The notes: generated by a model from the letters alone, not told the origin. A stretch of 64,000 nucleotides of DNA from an uncultured Clostridia bacterium (GCA_944383885.1 CALWRF010000011.1:112769-176768), one strand, 5' to 3'. Numbered from the stretch's first letter, positions 16,488-25,967 are shown. Translations and numbers: made by a program.

Positions 16488-17724
16488 AAATAAAAAGATT
16501 GAACTTTTAGCTCCTGCCGGAGATTACGAAAAGCTTGTTATAGCTGTTTTATATGGTGCGGATGCTGTTTATATAGGCGGTGAAGAATACGGTTTAAGGG
16601 CAAAAGCCAAAAATTTTGACTTGGAAACAATGAAAAAAGGCATAGAATTTGCACACAAACATGGTGTTAAAGTGTATGTTACGGCTAATATATACGCTCA
16701 TAACGATGATTTTTACGGCATGGCGGAATATTTCAAAAAAGTATACGAAATAGGAGCCGACGCTCTTTTAATATCAGATTTAGGCGTGTTTTCTGTAGCG
16801 AAAGAAGCTGTGCCGGATATGGAAATTCATGTTTCCACTCAGGCTAACAATACAAACTACATGAGCGCTAAAATGTGGTATTCTCTTGGTGCAAAAAGAA
16901 TTGTTGCCGCAAGAGAGCTTTCATTAAATGAAATTAAAGAAATGCGTGAAAATATTCCGTCAGATATGGAGATAGAAACATTTGTACATGGAGCAATGTG
17001 TATTTCGTATTCCGGCAGATGTCTTTTGAGCAACTATCTTACTGGCCGTGACGCAAACCATGGGGAGTGTGCCCATCCTTGCCGCTGGAAGTATTATCTT
17101 GTGGAAGAAACACGTCCGGGAGAATATATGCCTGTTAACGAGAATGAGAGGGGCACATATATATATAACTCAAAGGATTTATGTATGATTGACCATATAC
17201 CGGAACTTATCGATTCAGGCGTCCAGAGCATGAAAATTGAAGGCAGAATGAAAACACCTTTTTATGTTGGCACTGTTGTTAAGGCGTACCGTGAGGCTAT
17301 AGATGACTATCTGTGTTCACCTGAAGAATATAAAAATAAAAAACAGCATTATATAGATGAAGTATCAAAAGCCAGCCACAGGGATTTTACAACAGGATTT
17401 TATTTTGGCAAGCCTGACGGAAATGAACAGGTTTACTCAAATAACTCTTATATAAGAGATTATGACTTTGTAGGCATGGTTGAAGAAGACTATGACGAAA
17501 ATACAGGATGCGCCTTAATTATGCAGAGAAACAAGTTTGAGGCAGGAGATGAGCTTGAAATTATGCCGTCAAAAGGACCTGCTCAAAAATTTACTGTTAC
17601 CGAAATGTGGAATGAAGATGGAGTTTCTGTTGAGTCAGCTCCTCATCCAAAACAGATTTTAAAAGTAAAACTTCCATTTCCTGTGAAAAAATATGACATG
17701 CTTAGAAAAGAAATCAAAGATTAA
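16480..17724 (+). CDS. trhP: U32-family tRNA hydroxylation protein TrhP (YrrO type)
   Basis: 414 residues of the peptidase U32 family. Members of this branch are not proteases but supply prephenate-dependent hydroxylation of tRNA U34, upstream of TrmR. The N-terminal TIM-barrel motif ELLAPAGDYEKL, HVSTQANNTN and FVHGAMCISYSGRCLLSNY are seen; the last, with CAHPCRW, gives the cysteines for an Fe-S cluster, and MKIEGRMK follows. The ATG at 16480 is preceded by AAGGAG; a longer in-frame start at 16453 lies inside trmR and is unlikely. Bacillus has two paralogues (yrrN, yrrO); only one is present here, of the long form. Confidence 0.87.
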   Translation: MTENKKIELLAPAGDYEKLVIAVLYGADAVYIGGEEYGLRAKAKNFDLETMKKGIEFAHKHGVKVYVTANIYAHNDDFYGMAEYFKKVYEIGADALLISDLGVFSVAKEAVPDMEIHVSTQANNTNYMSAKMWYSLGAKRIVAARELSLNEIKEMRENIPSDMEIETFVHGAMCISYSGRCLLSNYLTGRDANHGECAHPCRWKYYLVEETRPGEYMPVNENERGTYIYNSKDLCMIDHIPELIDSGVQSMKIEGRMKTPFYVGTVVKAYREAIDDYLCSPEEYKNKKQHYIDEVSKASHRDFTTGFYFGKPDGNEQVYSNNSYIRDYDFVGMVEEDYDENTGCALIMQRNKFEAGDELEIMPSKGPAQKFTVTEMWNEDGVSVESAPHPKQILKVKLPFPVKKYDMLRKEIKD

Positions 17725-17820
17725 TGTTGCGTTCATAATTTGTTAACACAATAGTTTTTATTTGCTGGTAATATGTAATCACCGGGTGAAATAAATTAAG
17801 TTTTAAATGGAGGATTATTT

Positions 17821-18771
17821 ATGAAAAAGAATATATTAGGTAAGATTGCTATTGCAGCTTTTATTTCAACTATGGTTATTGGTTCAAGTGCTTTTGCAGA
17901 GACAGCTGATACATCAAACGACAGTGAAAAAACAGCTGCTGTTGAGACCATTCAAGAAGCTGAAAACAGCATTGAAGTACTTAGAAATGAGAATTCAGAT
18001 TATGTTGTATACAAAGGAACAGTTACAGGTGTTGATGAAGGCGACGACGGATATATATCGGTTATAATTTCGGAAACAGGCTTAAAAGCCAATTTAGCTG
18101 AAGACGCAGTTATAATTGACGCTGCTGACGGAAGTATTAAAACAAATTCCGATATTACAGAAGGTATGGATATAATGGTTGTTTTAGGCGCAAACACACC
18201 TATGACAATGAGCATTCCGCCTATGACAAGCAGTGTTGTTGCAACTGTAATTAACGCTGATAATAATGTCGATTTTTCAGTTTACAATGATGAATTTGTA
18301 AATGCAGAAAATACACTTAAGCTTAATACTGATGGTATTATTGTTAAAAATATAAAAGGTGAAGACATTACTGCTGATGATATTAAAAACAATGCGGCAA
18401 TTGTTGCCTACGGTGTTTCAACAAGAAGCATACCTGCGCAGACAACACCGGATATTGTAGTTGTAATTAGTGATGAAACATCATCTGAGCCTGAAGCAGA
18501 CACTAAGAGCAGAGAAAGCGAGGAAACAATTGATAAATCACCTGTTAAACTTCGTGAAATTTGCGAAAATGCCGGATATACAGTAAAATGGACATCAAAC
18601 GATGAGCCTATTGAAATATCAAACGGCGAAAAAACAATAACTGTAAATAAAGACTCAAATAAATGCACAATTACAGGTTCTGAGGTTGGGATAAACGCTG
18701 AGCTTTCAGGCGATGTTTATCTTGATGGCGATACAATGATGGCTCCTTACGATTTAGCTTCATATTTATAA
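17821..18771 (+). CDS. Secreted protein with C-terminal copper-amine-oxidase-like (stalk) domain
   Basis: 316 residues with a clear signal peptide (residues 1-26, ending SSAFAE). The middle region has repeated beta-rich segments, an acidic Ser/Glu-rich linker near 220-240, and a C-terminal segment beginning LREICENAGYTVKW, which resembles the copper amine oxidase N-terminal (stalk) domain common in extracellular proteins of Clostridia. No catalytic motif is visible. It is probably a cell-surface or secreted structural protein. GGAGG lies ten bases before the ATG. It appears to be a single-gene unit; its function is unknown. Confidence 0.7.
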   Translation: MKKNILGKIAIAAFISTMVIGSSAFAETADTSNDSEKTAAVETIQEAENSIEVLRNENSDYVVYKGTVTGVDEGDDGYISVIISETGLKANLAEDAVIIDAADGSIKTNSDITEGMDIMVVLGANTPMTMSIPPMTSSVVATVINADNNVDFSVYNDEFVNAENTLKLNTDGIIVKNIKGEDITADDIKNNAAIVAYGVSTRSIPAQTTPDIVVVISDETSSEPEADTKSRESEETIDKSPVKLREICENAGYTVKWTSNDEPIEISNGEKTITVNKDSNKCTITGSEVGINAELSGDVYLDGDTMMAPYDLASYL

Positions 18772-18810
18772 TTTCTGATAGTGTAAGCATGTTTTAAACG
18801 GGGTGATTTT

Positions 18811-19743
18811 TTGAAGGCGGTTATTTCCGGCAAGAGAAAGGCGATAGCTGATTATCTGGTTGATGAAGCGAAAAAAATGGGCTATGACGTAATTTTGCAT
18901 GAAAATGAAAAGGTGCCTTTAAATTACGAGGAATTAGGCTGTGATGTACTTGTTCAGCTTGATATGTTCAGCCATAATAAACCTGAAGATTTCAGAAACC
19001 TGAAATTTGTTCAGGCTTTAATGGTTGGAACAGATAAACAGCCGTTGGAAAAGCTTAAAAGCATGAATGTTATGTATTCAAGTTTGAAAGGTGTTTTTGA
19101 CAAGCCTATAGCTGAATTTGTTGTTATGCGCATACTTGACATATATAAACACATTCGTACTTTTGAAAAAGAGCAGAAAGAACACAGCTGGTCCAAAAGA
19201 TTTGATTTGCTTGAACTAAGCGGCAAAAAAGCTGCCATACTTGGTATGGGTCATATAGGGATTGAAACTGCAAAGCGTTTAAGAGCTTTTGAAACTTGCT
19301 GTGACGGATTTTCGCGAAGTCTTAAAAATGTGGAAGAATTTGATAATGCCTACAAAATAGATACCCTGAAAGAAAAAATAGGATTTTATGACATAGTTAT
19401 TGTTTCCATACCGCTTACGGAAGAAACATACCATCTTTTTGATGATGACATGTTTAATGCCATGAAAGACGGCTCTGTTTTCATTAATATAGCCCGGGGC
19501 GCAATACAATGCGAAGAGGCTTTATATAATGCTTTGAAAAGCGGTAAACTTATGGCAGCGGCAGTTGATGTGTTTGAAAAAGAACCTCTTGATTCCGAAA
19601 GCCCGCTTTGGGATTTGGAGAATTTCTTTTACTCACCGCACAACAGTTTTTGCGGCGATAAGAACGACGAGACAACAGCTAAAATAGTGCTTGATAATTT
19701 AAGAGCTTTTATTGAAGGCAGAAAAATAAATGATTTAGTTTAA
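18811..19743 (+). CDS. NAD-dependent D-2-hydroxyacid dehydrogenase family protein
   Basis: 310 residues. The NAD-binding Rossmann motif is AILGMGHIGIETAKRL (near residue 145). The family's catalytic set is present: Arg in INIARGA, Glu in DVFEKEPLD and His in YSPHNSF. It therefore oxidises or reduces a 2-hydroxy/2-oxo acid, but the substrate cannot be told; glycerate, phosphoglycerate, lactate or other acids are all possible. It starts with TTG behind a GGGGTGA site. It stands alone between the secreted protein and the glutamine synthetase, with a terminator after it. Confidence 0.87.
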   Translation: MKAVISGKRKAIADYLVDEAKKMGYDVILHENEKVPLNYEELGCDVLVQLDMFSHNKPEDFRNLKFVQALMVGTDKQPLEKLKSMNVMYSSLKGVFDKPIAEFVVMRILDIYKHIRTFEKEQKEHSWSKRFDLLELSGKKAAILGMGHIGIETAKRLRAFETCCDGFSRSLKNVEEFDNAYKIDTLKEKIGFYDIVIVSIPLTEETYHLFDDDMFNAMKDGSVFINIARGAIQCEEALYNALKSGKLMAAAVDVFEKEPLDSESPLWDLENFFYSPHNSFCGDKNDETTAKIVLDNLRAFIEGRKINDLV

Positions 19744-19796
19744 TAAAATAAAACATTTTGTTTGATTATTGCAATATAATTAAATAGTGGCTTTAC

Positions 19797-19824
19797 AAAA
19801 AGGCGTTCGTAAGAGCGCCTTTTT
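19797..19824 (+). terminator. Terminator after the 2-hydroxyacid dehydrogenase gene
   Basis: AAAAAGGCG (19797-19805) pairs with CGCCTTTTT (19816-19824); the T run is part of the 3' arm. Confidence 0.8.
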
Positions 19825-19856
19825 ATGTATATAATTTAAAAAATTTCAAATAATAC

Positions 19857-19885
19857 TTGATTTTTTTATAAAAACATGGTATTTA
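19857..19885 (+). promoter_or_regulatory. Probable promoter of the glutamine synthetase gene
   Basis: TTGATT at 19857-19862, 17-base spacer, TATTTA at 19880-19885 preceded by TGG (extended -10). Confidence 0.45.
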
Positions 19886-19915
19886 TATAAAAGATGTTAT
19901 TCAGGGACTTAAAAA

Positions 19916-19942
19916 GAGGCGTTCTCAGTTTTTGAGGACGCT
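19916..19942 (+). promoter_or_regulatory. Leader hairpin upstream of glutamine synthetase
   Basis: GGCGTTCTCA (19918-19927) pairs with TGAGGACGCT (19933-19942) with two G-T pairs and a five-base loop. It would lie in the leader of a transcript from the promoter near 19857. There is no T run, so it is not a simple terminator. Its 5' arm shares AGGCGTTC with the terminator at 19797, 115 bases upstream. A role in attenuation or RNA binding is possible but unproven. Confidence 0.4.
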
Positions 19943-19984
19943 TTCTATGTATTTGATGAATTAATAAGAAAGGACAGTGATAAT

Positions 19985-22090
19985 ATGGGCGAAGCTATAT
20001 CTATACCTGAAATTTATGGGAGCAGAGTATTTAGCGACTCAGTAATGTGTGAAAAACTGCCTAAGAAAATTTATAAAGAATTAAAAAGGTCTATTGAAAC
20101 AGGTACAGAGCTTTCACCTGAAATAGCTGAAGTTGTTGCCAACGCAATGAAGGACTGGGCTATTGAAAAGGGTGCTACACACTATACACACTGGTTTCAG
20201 CCTATGACTGGCATTACAGCGGAAAAACATGACGCTTTTATATCACCTATTGAAAATGACAAGATAATAATGGAATTTTCCGGCAAAGAGCTTATTAAGG
20301 GTGAGCCTGATGCTTCTTCATTCCCTTCAGGCGGACTTCGCGGAACTTTTGAGGCGAGGGGATATTCTGTTTGGGACTGCACATCACCTGCGTTCCTTAA
20401 AGAAGACGCCGGCGGATTAACTCTTTGCATTCCTACAGCTTTCTGTTCATATACAGGCGAGGCGCTTGATAAAAAAACACCGCTTCTGCGTTCAATGGAA
20501 ACAATTAATGTTCAGGCATTACGTATTTTAAGGCTTTTTGGGGATACTGAGACTAAAAAAGTAACGACATCTGTAGGGGCTGAGCAGGAATATTTTTTGG
20601 TAGATAAAAATATGTATAACAAAAGAAAAGACCTTATATTTGCCGGACGCACGCTTTTTGGTGCTATGCCTCCTAAGGGTCAGCAGCTTGACGACCACTA
20701 TTTTGGCGCCATAAGAGAGCGTGTTTCGGAGTATATGAAGGACCTTGATATGGAGCTTTGGAAACTCGGAATTTCAGCTAAAACAGAGCATAATGAAGCT
20801 GCGCCGGCACAGCATGAACTGGCGCCTATTTATGATGATACTAACATAGCTACGGACCACAATCAGCTTGTAATGGAGTATATGAAAAAAATTGCTCCAA
20901 GACATGGTCTTGAATGTCTGCTCCATGAAAAACCTTTTGCGGGCGTTAATGGCTCAGGAAAACATAATAACTGGTCTTTAACTACTGATACAGGAAAAAA
21001 TTTATTTAACCCTGGCAAAGAACCGCATAAAAACAAGCTTTTCCTTCTGTTCCTGTTAGCTGTTATTAAAGCTGTTGACGAAAATGCCGTTATACTTAGG
21101 CTTGGCGCTTCAAATGCCGGAAACGACCACAGACTTGGTGCTGCTGAAGCTCCGCCTGCCATAATTTCAATTTTCCTTGGGGAACAGCTTGAGGATATAT
21201 TAAACCAGATAGAACTTGGAAACCTTAAAAGCAGCAAGAGTGAAACATCTATGACAATAGGCGTTTCAACTATTCCGTCTATTAAAAAAGATGTAACTGA
21301 TAGAAACAGGACTTCGCCTTTTGCTTTTACCGGCAACAAGTTTGAATTTAGAATGGTTCCTTCATCTGATTCTATTGCATGTGCTAATTATATTCTTAAT
21401 ACAATAGTTGCCGAGTCATTAATGCAGTTTGCAGATGAGCTTGAAAAAGCTGATAATTTTGATGAAGCTTTGGATAAGCTTATGCAAAAAACAGTTAAAG
21501 AGCATAAGAGAATTATATTTAACGGCAACGGATATTCTGATGAATGGGTAAAAGAGGCAGAAAGAAGAGGACTTCCAAACTGCAAATCAATGGTTGATTC
21601 TGTTGAGTCAATGATAGAGCCGCGCACAGTTGAAATGTTTAAGCGCCATGGAGTTTTAACAGAAGTTGAATGCGCTGCAAGAGCTGAAATATCATACGAA
21701 AACTATATAAATAAAGTTTTAATTGAAGCCAGAACAATGGTTGATATGGTTGCTAAGCAGATTAAACCAGCAGCAATAAGCTACGCTAAGTCAGTTGCAG
21801 ATTCTGTTATATCCATTGAAGCGGCTGGAGCGGATTGTGAAGTTGAAAAGGAACTTCTTAAAAATATAACAGATAATATTTCTGAAATGGATAAAGCTTA
21901 TAAAAAACTTAAAACTGAGATTGATAAATCTTCAGAAATTGAGGATATAAAAGAAAAAGCTTTCTTTGTGAAGGATTATATATTTATTACAATGAGTCAG
22001 TTAAGAAAACCTGCTGATGAGCTTGAAATGCTTGTTTCAGAAGAATATTGGCCTTTCCCAACTTACGGGGATTTGTTATTCTATTCATAA
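19985..22090 (+). CDS. glnN: Glutamine synthetase, type III
   Basis: 701 residues, the normal length of the large GSIII (GlnN) class, which makes glutamine from glutamate, ammonia and ATP. Class-specific motifs are seen in order: [54 protein letters not shown] (Glu metal ligands), [13 protein letters not shown] and [16 protein letters not shown] good AAAGGA site precedes the ATG. Transcribed alone, with its own promoter, leader hairpin and terminator; this fits nitrogen control, but no known nitrogen-regulator site was recognised. Confidence 0.97.
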   Translation: MGEAISIPEIYGSRVFSDSVMCEKLPKKIYKELKRSIETGTELSPEIAEVVANAMKDWAIEKGATHYTHWFQPMTGITAEKHDAFISPIENDKIIMEFSGKELIKGEPDASSFPSGGLRGTFEARGYSVWDCTSPAFLKEDAGGLTLCIPTAFCSYTGEALDKKTPLLRSMETINVQALRILRLFGDTETKKVTTSVGAEQEYFLVDKNMYNKRKDLIFAGRTLFGAMPPKGQQLDDHYFGAIRERVSEYMKDLDMELWKLGISAKTEHNEAAPAQHELAPIYDDTNIATDHNQLVMEYMKKIAPRHGLECLLHEKPFAGVNGSGKHNNWSLTTDTGKNLFNPGKEPHKNKLFLLFLLAVIKAVDENAVILRLGASNAGNDHRLGAAEAPPAIISIFLGEQLEDILNQIELGNLKSSKSETSMTIGVSTIPSIKKDVTDRNRTSPFAFTGNKFEFRMVPSSDSIACANYILNTIVAESLMQFADELEKADNFDEALDKLMQKTVKEHKRIIFNGNGYSDEWVKEAERRGLPNCKSMVDSVESMIEPRTVEMFKRHGVLTEVECAARAEISYENYINKVLIEARTMVDMVAKQIKPAAISYAKSVADSVISIEAAGADCEVEKELLKNITDNISEMDKAYKKLKTEIDKSSEIEDIKEKAFFVKDYIFITMSQLRKPADELEMLVSEEYWPFPTYGDLLFYS

Positions 22091-22114
22091 TTAAATATAA
22101 AACAAATATATTTC

Positions 22115-22168
22115 AAAAAAAGGATAAAACTTTTACTGTTATTTTAAACAATGTTTTATCCTTTTTTT
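22115..22168 (+). terminator. Terminator of glnN
   Basis: A long stem: AAAAAAAGGATAAAAC (22115-22130) pairs with GTTTTATCCTTTTTTT (22153-22168). It may work in both directions. Confidence 0.85.
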
Positions 22169-22572
22169 ATTTTTTAAATATATAATGATAATTTTGCTTA
22201 ATAGTAATAAAATATTTTTTAACAATATAGTAGATATATTGTTGTACTAAATTTAATACAAAAAATATTTTTTTATTACTATATAAAAAATTGCACATTT
22301 TTTAATATCTTGTATACATATTATTTCATAAAAATATCGTATGTATTATACAAATCTTGCTAAAAATTAATATTATTTAAGTAATAAATTATATATAATT
22401 GCTATAAATATAATAAGTAGTATGCTAATTATGTTTAAAAACTGTTTTTAAATCTTAATGAAATTATTGATTGTGCTTAAAAAAGTACAATAACTTTATT
22501 GAAAGTAAAAAAATTTGTTGTATAATAAGTATGTAACAGTAATTAAATACCCATTAAGGGGGAGGAAGCTCC
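22169..22572. promoter_or_regulatory. AT-rich control region upstream of the 2-oxoacid oxidoreductase operon
   Basis: About 400 bases without a gene. Inverted repeats are seen at 22222-22240 (CAATATA/TATATTG), at 22310-22353 (TTGTATACATA with TATGTATTATACAA) and at 22471-22490 (TTGTGCTT/AAGTACAA, one mismatch). The last sits eight bases upstream of the -35 box and is a candidate operator. No ORF or structured RNA was recognised. Confidence 0.45.
22499..22526 (+). promoter_or_regulatory. Sigma-A promoter of the 2-oxoacid oxidoreductase operon
   Basis: TTGAAA at 22499-22504, 16-base spacer, TATAAT at 22521-22526, about 47 bases before the ATG. Confidence 0.75.
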
Positions 22573-23259
22573 ATGTATCTTGATGATAAACGCATTAGGA
22601 TAATATCAGGTCATTACGGAAGCGGAAAAACAGAATTTGCTGTTAACTATGTCACAAACCTTAAAAAGATTTCTAAAAATAAGGTTGCCATATCAGACAT
22701 GGATATAGTTAATGTGTATTTTCGTTCAAGGGAAAAAAAGGATGAACTTACAAAACAAGGCATAGAGGTTTTTGGCTCATCAATAAGCGCTTCTGCTGAT
22801 TTGCCTGCGATTCCTAAAGAGATGCTAATTCCATTTGTTGATAAAGAATATGACTATGTCGTAGACCTTGGCGGAAACGATGTAGGGACTATTGTTTTAA
22901 GAAGGTTTAAAGAGCATATAGATATGTCAGAAGTTGACTTTTTTATGGTTGTTAATGTTTACAGACCGGATACACAGACGGTTGATGCGATTATTGAGCA
23001 GAAAGAAAAGCTTGAATATGCTTCGGGTTTTAAAGTAACCGGATTTATAAATAACTCTAATCTTGTAAGAGAGACATCTGCCGAAGATTTGCTATATGGC
23101 GACAGGCTGCTTAAAGAAGCAAGCAGTAAGACAGGTGTTCCTATTAAATATACATCCTATGTAAAGGAGGTTGTAAAGGATATAACGCCTGATATAATCA
23201 GCAAGCTTTCAGGCGATGTAATACCATTAAAGTACTATATGCGTGAAGTATGGATGTAA
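22573..23259 (+). CDS. P-loop ATPase (CobQ/MinD-like) leading the ferredoxin oxidoreductase operon
   Basis: 228 residues. The Walker A motif is GHYGSGKT (residues 13-20), followed by ISDMDIVNVYFRSRE and the Walker B-like YDYVVDLGGNDVG, which place it with SIMIBI-class (MinD/CobQ/Mrp) NTPases. It has no membrane helix. It lies immediately upstream of, and overlaps the region before, the genes for the four subunits of a 2-oxoacid:ferredoxin oxidoreductase. A role in Fe-S or cofactor insertion for that enzyme is a reasonable inference from Mrp-like relatives, but is not shown by sequence. Confidence 0.8.
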   Translation: MYLDDKRIRIISGHYGSGKTEFAVNYVTNLKKISKNKVAISDMDIVNVYFRSREKKDELTKQGIEVFGSSISASADLPAIPKEMLIPFVDKEYDYVVDLGGNDVGTIVLRRFKEHIDMSEVDFFMVVNVYRPDTQTVDAIIEQKEKLEYASGFKVTGFINNSNLVRETSAEDLLYGDRLLKEASSKTGVPIKYTSYVKEVVKDITPDIISKLSGDVIPLKYYMREVWM

Positions 23260-23285
23260 TACAATTTCAGGAGGTGCTTTTTTTA

Positions 23286-23504
23286 ATGGCAAAGTTTAAT
23301 GTAAAGTTTAACGAGGCGTTATGTAAAGCCTGCGGTTTATGCATGACAGCTTGTCCAAAAAATCTTATTGTACTTAATACGGAACTTACAAATGATTCCG
23401 GATATACACCGGCTATGATGACTGATATTGAAGCGTGCATTGGATGTTGCAGCTGCGCAAGAATGTGTCCGGATTGCGTTATTACAATTGAGAAAAACGA
23501 CTGA
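23286..23504 (+). CDS. 2-oxoacid:ferredoxin oxidoreductase, delta subunit (2[4Fe-4S] ferredoxin)
   Basis: 72 residues with two 4Fe-4S motifs, CKACGLCMTACP and CIGCCSCARMCP. It is the electron-carrying delta subunit of a KorDABC/Vor-type enzyme. The start is the ATG at 23286 with AGGAGGT ten bases upstream; an earlier in-frame codon at 23250 lies inside the ATPase gene. The alpha subunit follows after 17 bases. Confidence 0.9.
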   Translation: MAKFNVKFNEALCKACGLCMTACPKNLIVLNTELTNDSGYTPAMMTDIEACIGCCSCARMCPDCVITIEKND

Positions 23505-23521
23505 GAGAGGGGGATTATATA

Positions 23522-24580
23522 ATGGCTAAAGTGCTTATGAAAGGTAACGAGGCTACAGGAAAAGCCGCTATTTTAGCTGGATGTAAGTTTTTTGCCGGCT
23601 ATCCTATAACACCGCAAAATGAGGTGCCGGAATATTTATCAAGAGAATTACCTCTTGCAGGCGGAACTTTTATACAAGCCGAGTCTGAGGTTGCTGCTAT
23701 TAATATGCTTTACGGTGCGGGAGGCGCCGGAGCAAGATGTATGACATCATCTTCTTCTCCGGGAATTGCCCTTAAACAGGAGGGTATCGGTTATTGTGTA
23801 TTTGGTGAAGTACCTTGTGTTATAAACTCTGTTTCACGCGGAGGTCCTGCACTTGGTACAATTCAGCCATCACAGCAGGATTATAATCAGGCTACAAGAG
23901 GCGGGGCAAACGGAGATTATCATATTCCAGTACTTGCACCGGCATCTATTCAGGAGGCTGTAGACGCCATTAAAGAGGCTTTTGAGATAGCGGACTTTTA
24001 CAGAACACCTGTTATGGTTCTTCAGGACGGACTTATTGGTCAGATGATGGAGCCAGTTGATTTTGATAAACCTGTTAAGAAAAGAGAAATTCCTCCTAAA
24101 AGCGAATGGGCTTTAGGTTATGGAAAAGGCAACCCTCACTTAATTGAAGGCATTGTTATTGACGCACCTGCCTGCGAGCAGAAAAACCTTAGGTTCTTTA
24201 AAGAAAAATATGCCGTTATTGAAGCTAATGAGGTTAAATATGAAGAATATATGATGGATGATGCTGAGTACGCTTTTGTTGCTTACGGCTCATCATCAAG
24301 AATTTGCAAAACAGCTATTAATACATTGAGAGAAAAAGGAGTAAAGATTGGTCTTATAAGACCTAAGACATTATGGCCTTTCCCACAGGTTCCTTTCCAA
24401 AACAAGAATATTAAGTTGTTTATTGATGTTGAAATGAATATGGGTCAGATGGTTCCTGATGTAGCGCTTGCGTGCAACGACAAAAACAAAGTTAAATTCT
24501 TTGGCAGATGCGGCGGTATGATTCCTTCGCCTGAAGAAGTAGTTGCGGCAGCTGAAAAGATTATAGGAGGTGCTGAATAA
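23522..24580 (+). CDS. 2-oxoacid:ferredoxin oxidoreductase, alpha subunit (Kor/Vor type)
   Basis: 352 residues. The N-terminal half is the pyrimidine-binding domain of pyruvate-ferredoxin-oxidoreductase-like enzymes: MKGNEATGKAAILAGCKFF, GYPITPQNEVPEYL, AESEVAAINM and TSSSSPGIALKQEG. The enzyme oxidatively decarboxylates a 2-oxoacid to its acyl-CoA and reduces ferredoxin. The subunit split delta-alpha-beta-gamma fits 2-oxoglutarate (KorA) or branched-chain (VorB) enzymes rather than pyruvate synthase. Sequence alone does not decide between 2-oxoglutarate and 2-oxoisovalerate. The stop shares a base with the beta subunit's start. Confidence 0.9.
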   Translation: MAKVLMKGNEATGKAAILAGCKFFAGYPITPQNEVPEYLSRELPLAGGTFIQAESEVAAINMLYGAGGAGARCMTSSSSPGIALKQEGIGYCVFGEVPCVINSVSRGGPALGTIQPSQQDYNQATRGGANGDYHIPVLAPASIQEAVDAIKEAFEIADFYRTPVMVLQDGLIGQMMEPVDFDKPVKKREIPPKSEWALGYGKGNPHLIEGIVIDAPACEQKNLRFFKEKYAVIEANEVKYEEYMMDDAEYAFVAYGSSSRICKTAINTLREKGVKIGLIRPKTLWPFPQVPFQNKNIKLFIDVEMNMGQMVPDVALACNDKNKVKFFGRCGGMIPSPEEVVAAAEKIIGGAE

Positions 24581-25329
24581 TGTCTACAACAATATTCAAA
24601 AAACCTAATGGACTTACAGATAGAAAACTTCATTACTGCCCGGGCTGCGGACATGGTATTGTCCATAGGCTTATTGCTGAATGCATAGATGAAATGGGTG
24701 AAACAGAAAATACTGTAATACTTGCACCAGTTGGATGTGCCGTTTTTATCCCTAACTACTTTGTTTATGACTCAATTCACTGTGCCCACGGTCGTGCTCC
24801 AGCATCTGCTACCGGTGTAAAGAGAGTTCATCCTGATAAAACAGTTATTACATATCAAGGTGACGGCGACCTTGCTTCTATAGGTATGGCTGAAATAGTT
24901 CATGCTGCTGCAAGGGGCGAAAAATTTACAACAATTTTTATTAACAATGGTATTTATGGTATGACAGGCGGACAAATGGCGCCTACAACACTTCCAGGAA
25001 TGAAAGCTACTACAGCGCAAAACGGACGTGATGTGCATGTAAACGGTAATCCTATTAGAATTTCTGAGCTTTTAAGCTCTCTTGACGGACCAGCATATAT
25101 TGAAAGAGTTGCTGTAGACAGTCCTGCGCATGTTATAAAAACAAAAGCGGCTATTAAAAAAGCCCTCCAATATCAAAAAGAAGGTCTTGGCTTCTCGCTT
25201 GTAGAGGTTGTTTCAAACTGTCCTACTAACTGGGGTATGTCGGCTGTTAAAGCTATGGAGTTTGTAAAAGATAAAATGATTCCATACTACCCTCTTGGAG
25301 TATATAAAGACATTAAGGAGGGAAAATAA
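24580..25329 (+). CDS. 2-oxoacid:ferredoxin oxidoreductase, beta subunit (thiamine diphosphate-binding)
   Basis: 249 residues. CPGCGHG near residue 21 and the thiamine-diphosphate motif GDGDLASIGMAEIVHAAARG followed by IFINNGIYGMTGGQM identify the beta subunit, which carries the thiamine cofactor. It is coupled to the alpha subunit by a one-base stop/start overlap, and the gamma gene starts one base after its stop. Confidence 0.92.
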   Translation: MSTTIFKKPNGLTDRKLHYCPGCGHGIVHRLIAECIDEMGETENTVILAPVGCAVFIPNYFVYDSIHCAHGRAPASATGVKRVHPDKTVITYQGDGDLASIGMAEIVHAAARGEKFTTIFINNGIYGMTGGQMAPTTLPGMKATTAQNGRDVHVNGNPIRISELLSSLDGPAYIERVAVDSPAHVIKTKAAIKKALQYQKEGLGFSLVEVVSNCPTNWGMSAVKAMEFVKDKMIPYYPLGVYKDIKEGK

Positions 25330-25330
25330 T

Positions 25331-25894
25331 ATGGGAAAAACATTTAGGATAAGCTGTTCCGGATTTGGCGGTCAGGGTGTTATGGCTCTTGGAAAACTTA
25401 TTGTTTATGCTGGCATGGATGAAGGAAAAGAAGTATCATGGGTTCCTTCTTACGGTCCTGAAATGCGCGGCGGCACAGCTAACTGTTCTGTTATAGTTTC
25501 TGATGAACCTATTGCCAGTCCTGTTGTTGATTCTAACATTGGAGTAAATGTTGTTATGAACCTTCCTTCTTTCCATAAGTTTGTTCCTAAAACAGCCAAA
25601 GACGGAGTTGTGTTTGTAAACTCAAGCATTATTTCAGAAAAGGTTAACATACCAGGCGTTAAAGCGTATTATATTCCTGTAAATGATATTGCTAATGAAC
25701 TTGGCAATCCAAGAATGGTTAATATTATAATGCTTGGAGCTATTATTGAAGTACTTAAAATAGTTGAAGTTGACAGTATATTTAAACCAGGCGGAGCTTT
25801 TGAGCATGTATTTGGCGCAAGCAAGGCTAAACTTATTCCTGCTAATAAAATAGCTATGGAAAAGGGTGCTGAAGCAGCCAGAAAATGCATGTGA
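25331..25894 (+). CDS. 2-oxoacid:ferredoxin oxidoreductase, gamma subunit
   Basis: 187 residues. The motif SGFGGQGVMALGK near the N terminus and SYGPEMRGGTANCSV are diagnostic for the gamma subunit. The ATG at 25331 has AAGGAGGG upstream; a longer frame from 25295 is inside the beta gene. It is the last gene of the operon, followed by a strong terminator. Confidence 0.92.
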   Translation: MGKTFRISCSGFGGQGVMALGKLIVYAGMDEGKEVSWVPSYGPEMRGGTANCSVIVSDEPIASPVVDSNIGVNVVMNLPSFHKFVPKTAKDGVVFVNSSIISEKVNIPGVKAYYIPVNDIANELGNPRMVNIIMLGAIIEVLKIVEVDSIFKPGGAFEHVFGASKAKLIPANKIAMEKGAEAARKCM

Positions 25895-25928
25895 TTTAAG
25901 TTTAATTATTAAATTAAGTAAGAAGAAT

Positions 25929-25967
25929 AAAAGGATAGATTCTGTTAAAGGGATTTATCCTTTTTTT
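25929..25967 (+). terminator. Terminator of the 2-oxoacid oxidoreductase operon
   Basis: AAAAGGATA (25929-25937) pairs with the TATCC and T run at 25956-25967; a seven-base T stretch ends it. Confidence 0.85.

Noticed and set aside
16480..17724. Collagenase-type U32 protease
   Set aside because: Gene order with mltG and trmR and the Fe-S cysteines fit the tRNA hydroxylation branch.
19916..19942. ANTAR-type paired-hexaloop element before glnN
   Set aside because: The loops are four and five bases, not six, and the conserved A and G loop positions are missing.
20863..21339. Antisense open frame inside glnN (158 codons)
   Set aside because: Mirror of a conserved coding region without start signal; no domain recognised.
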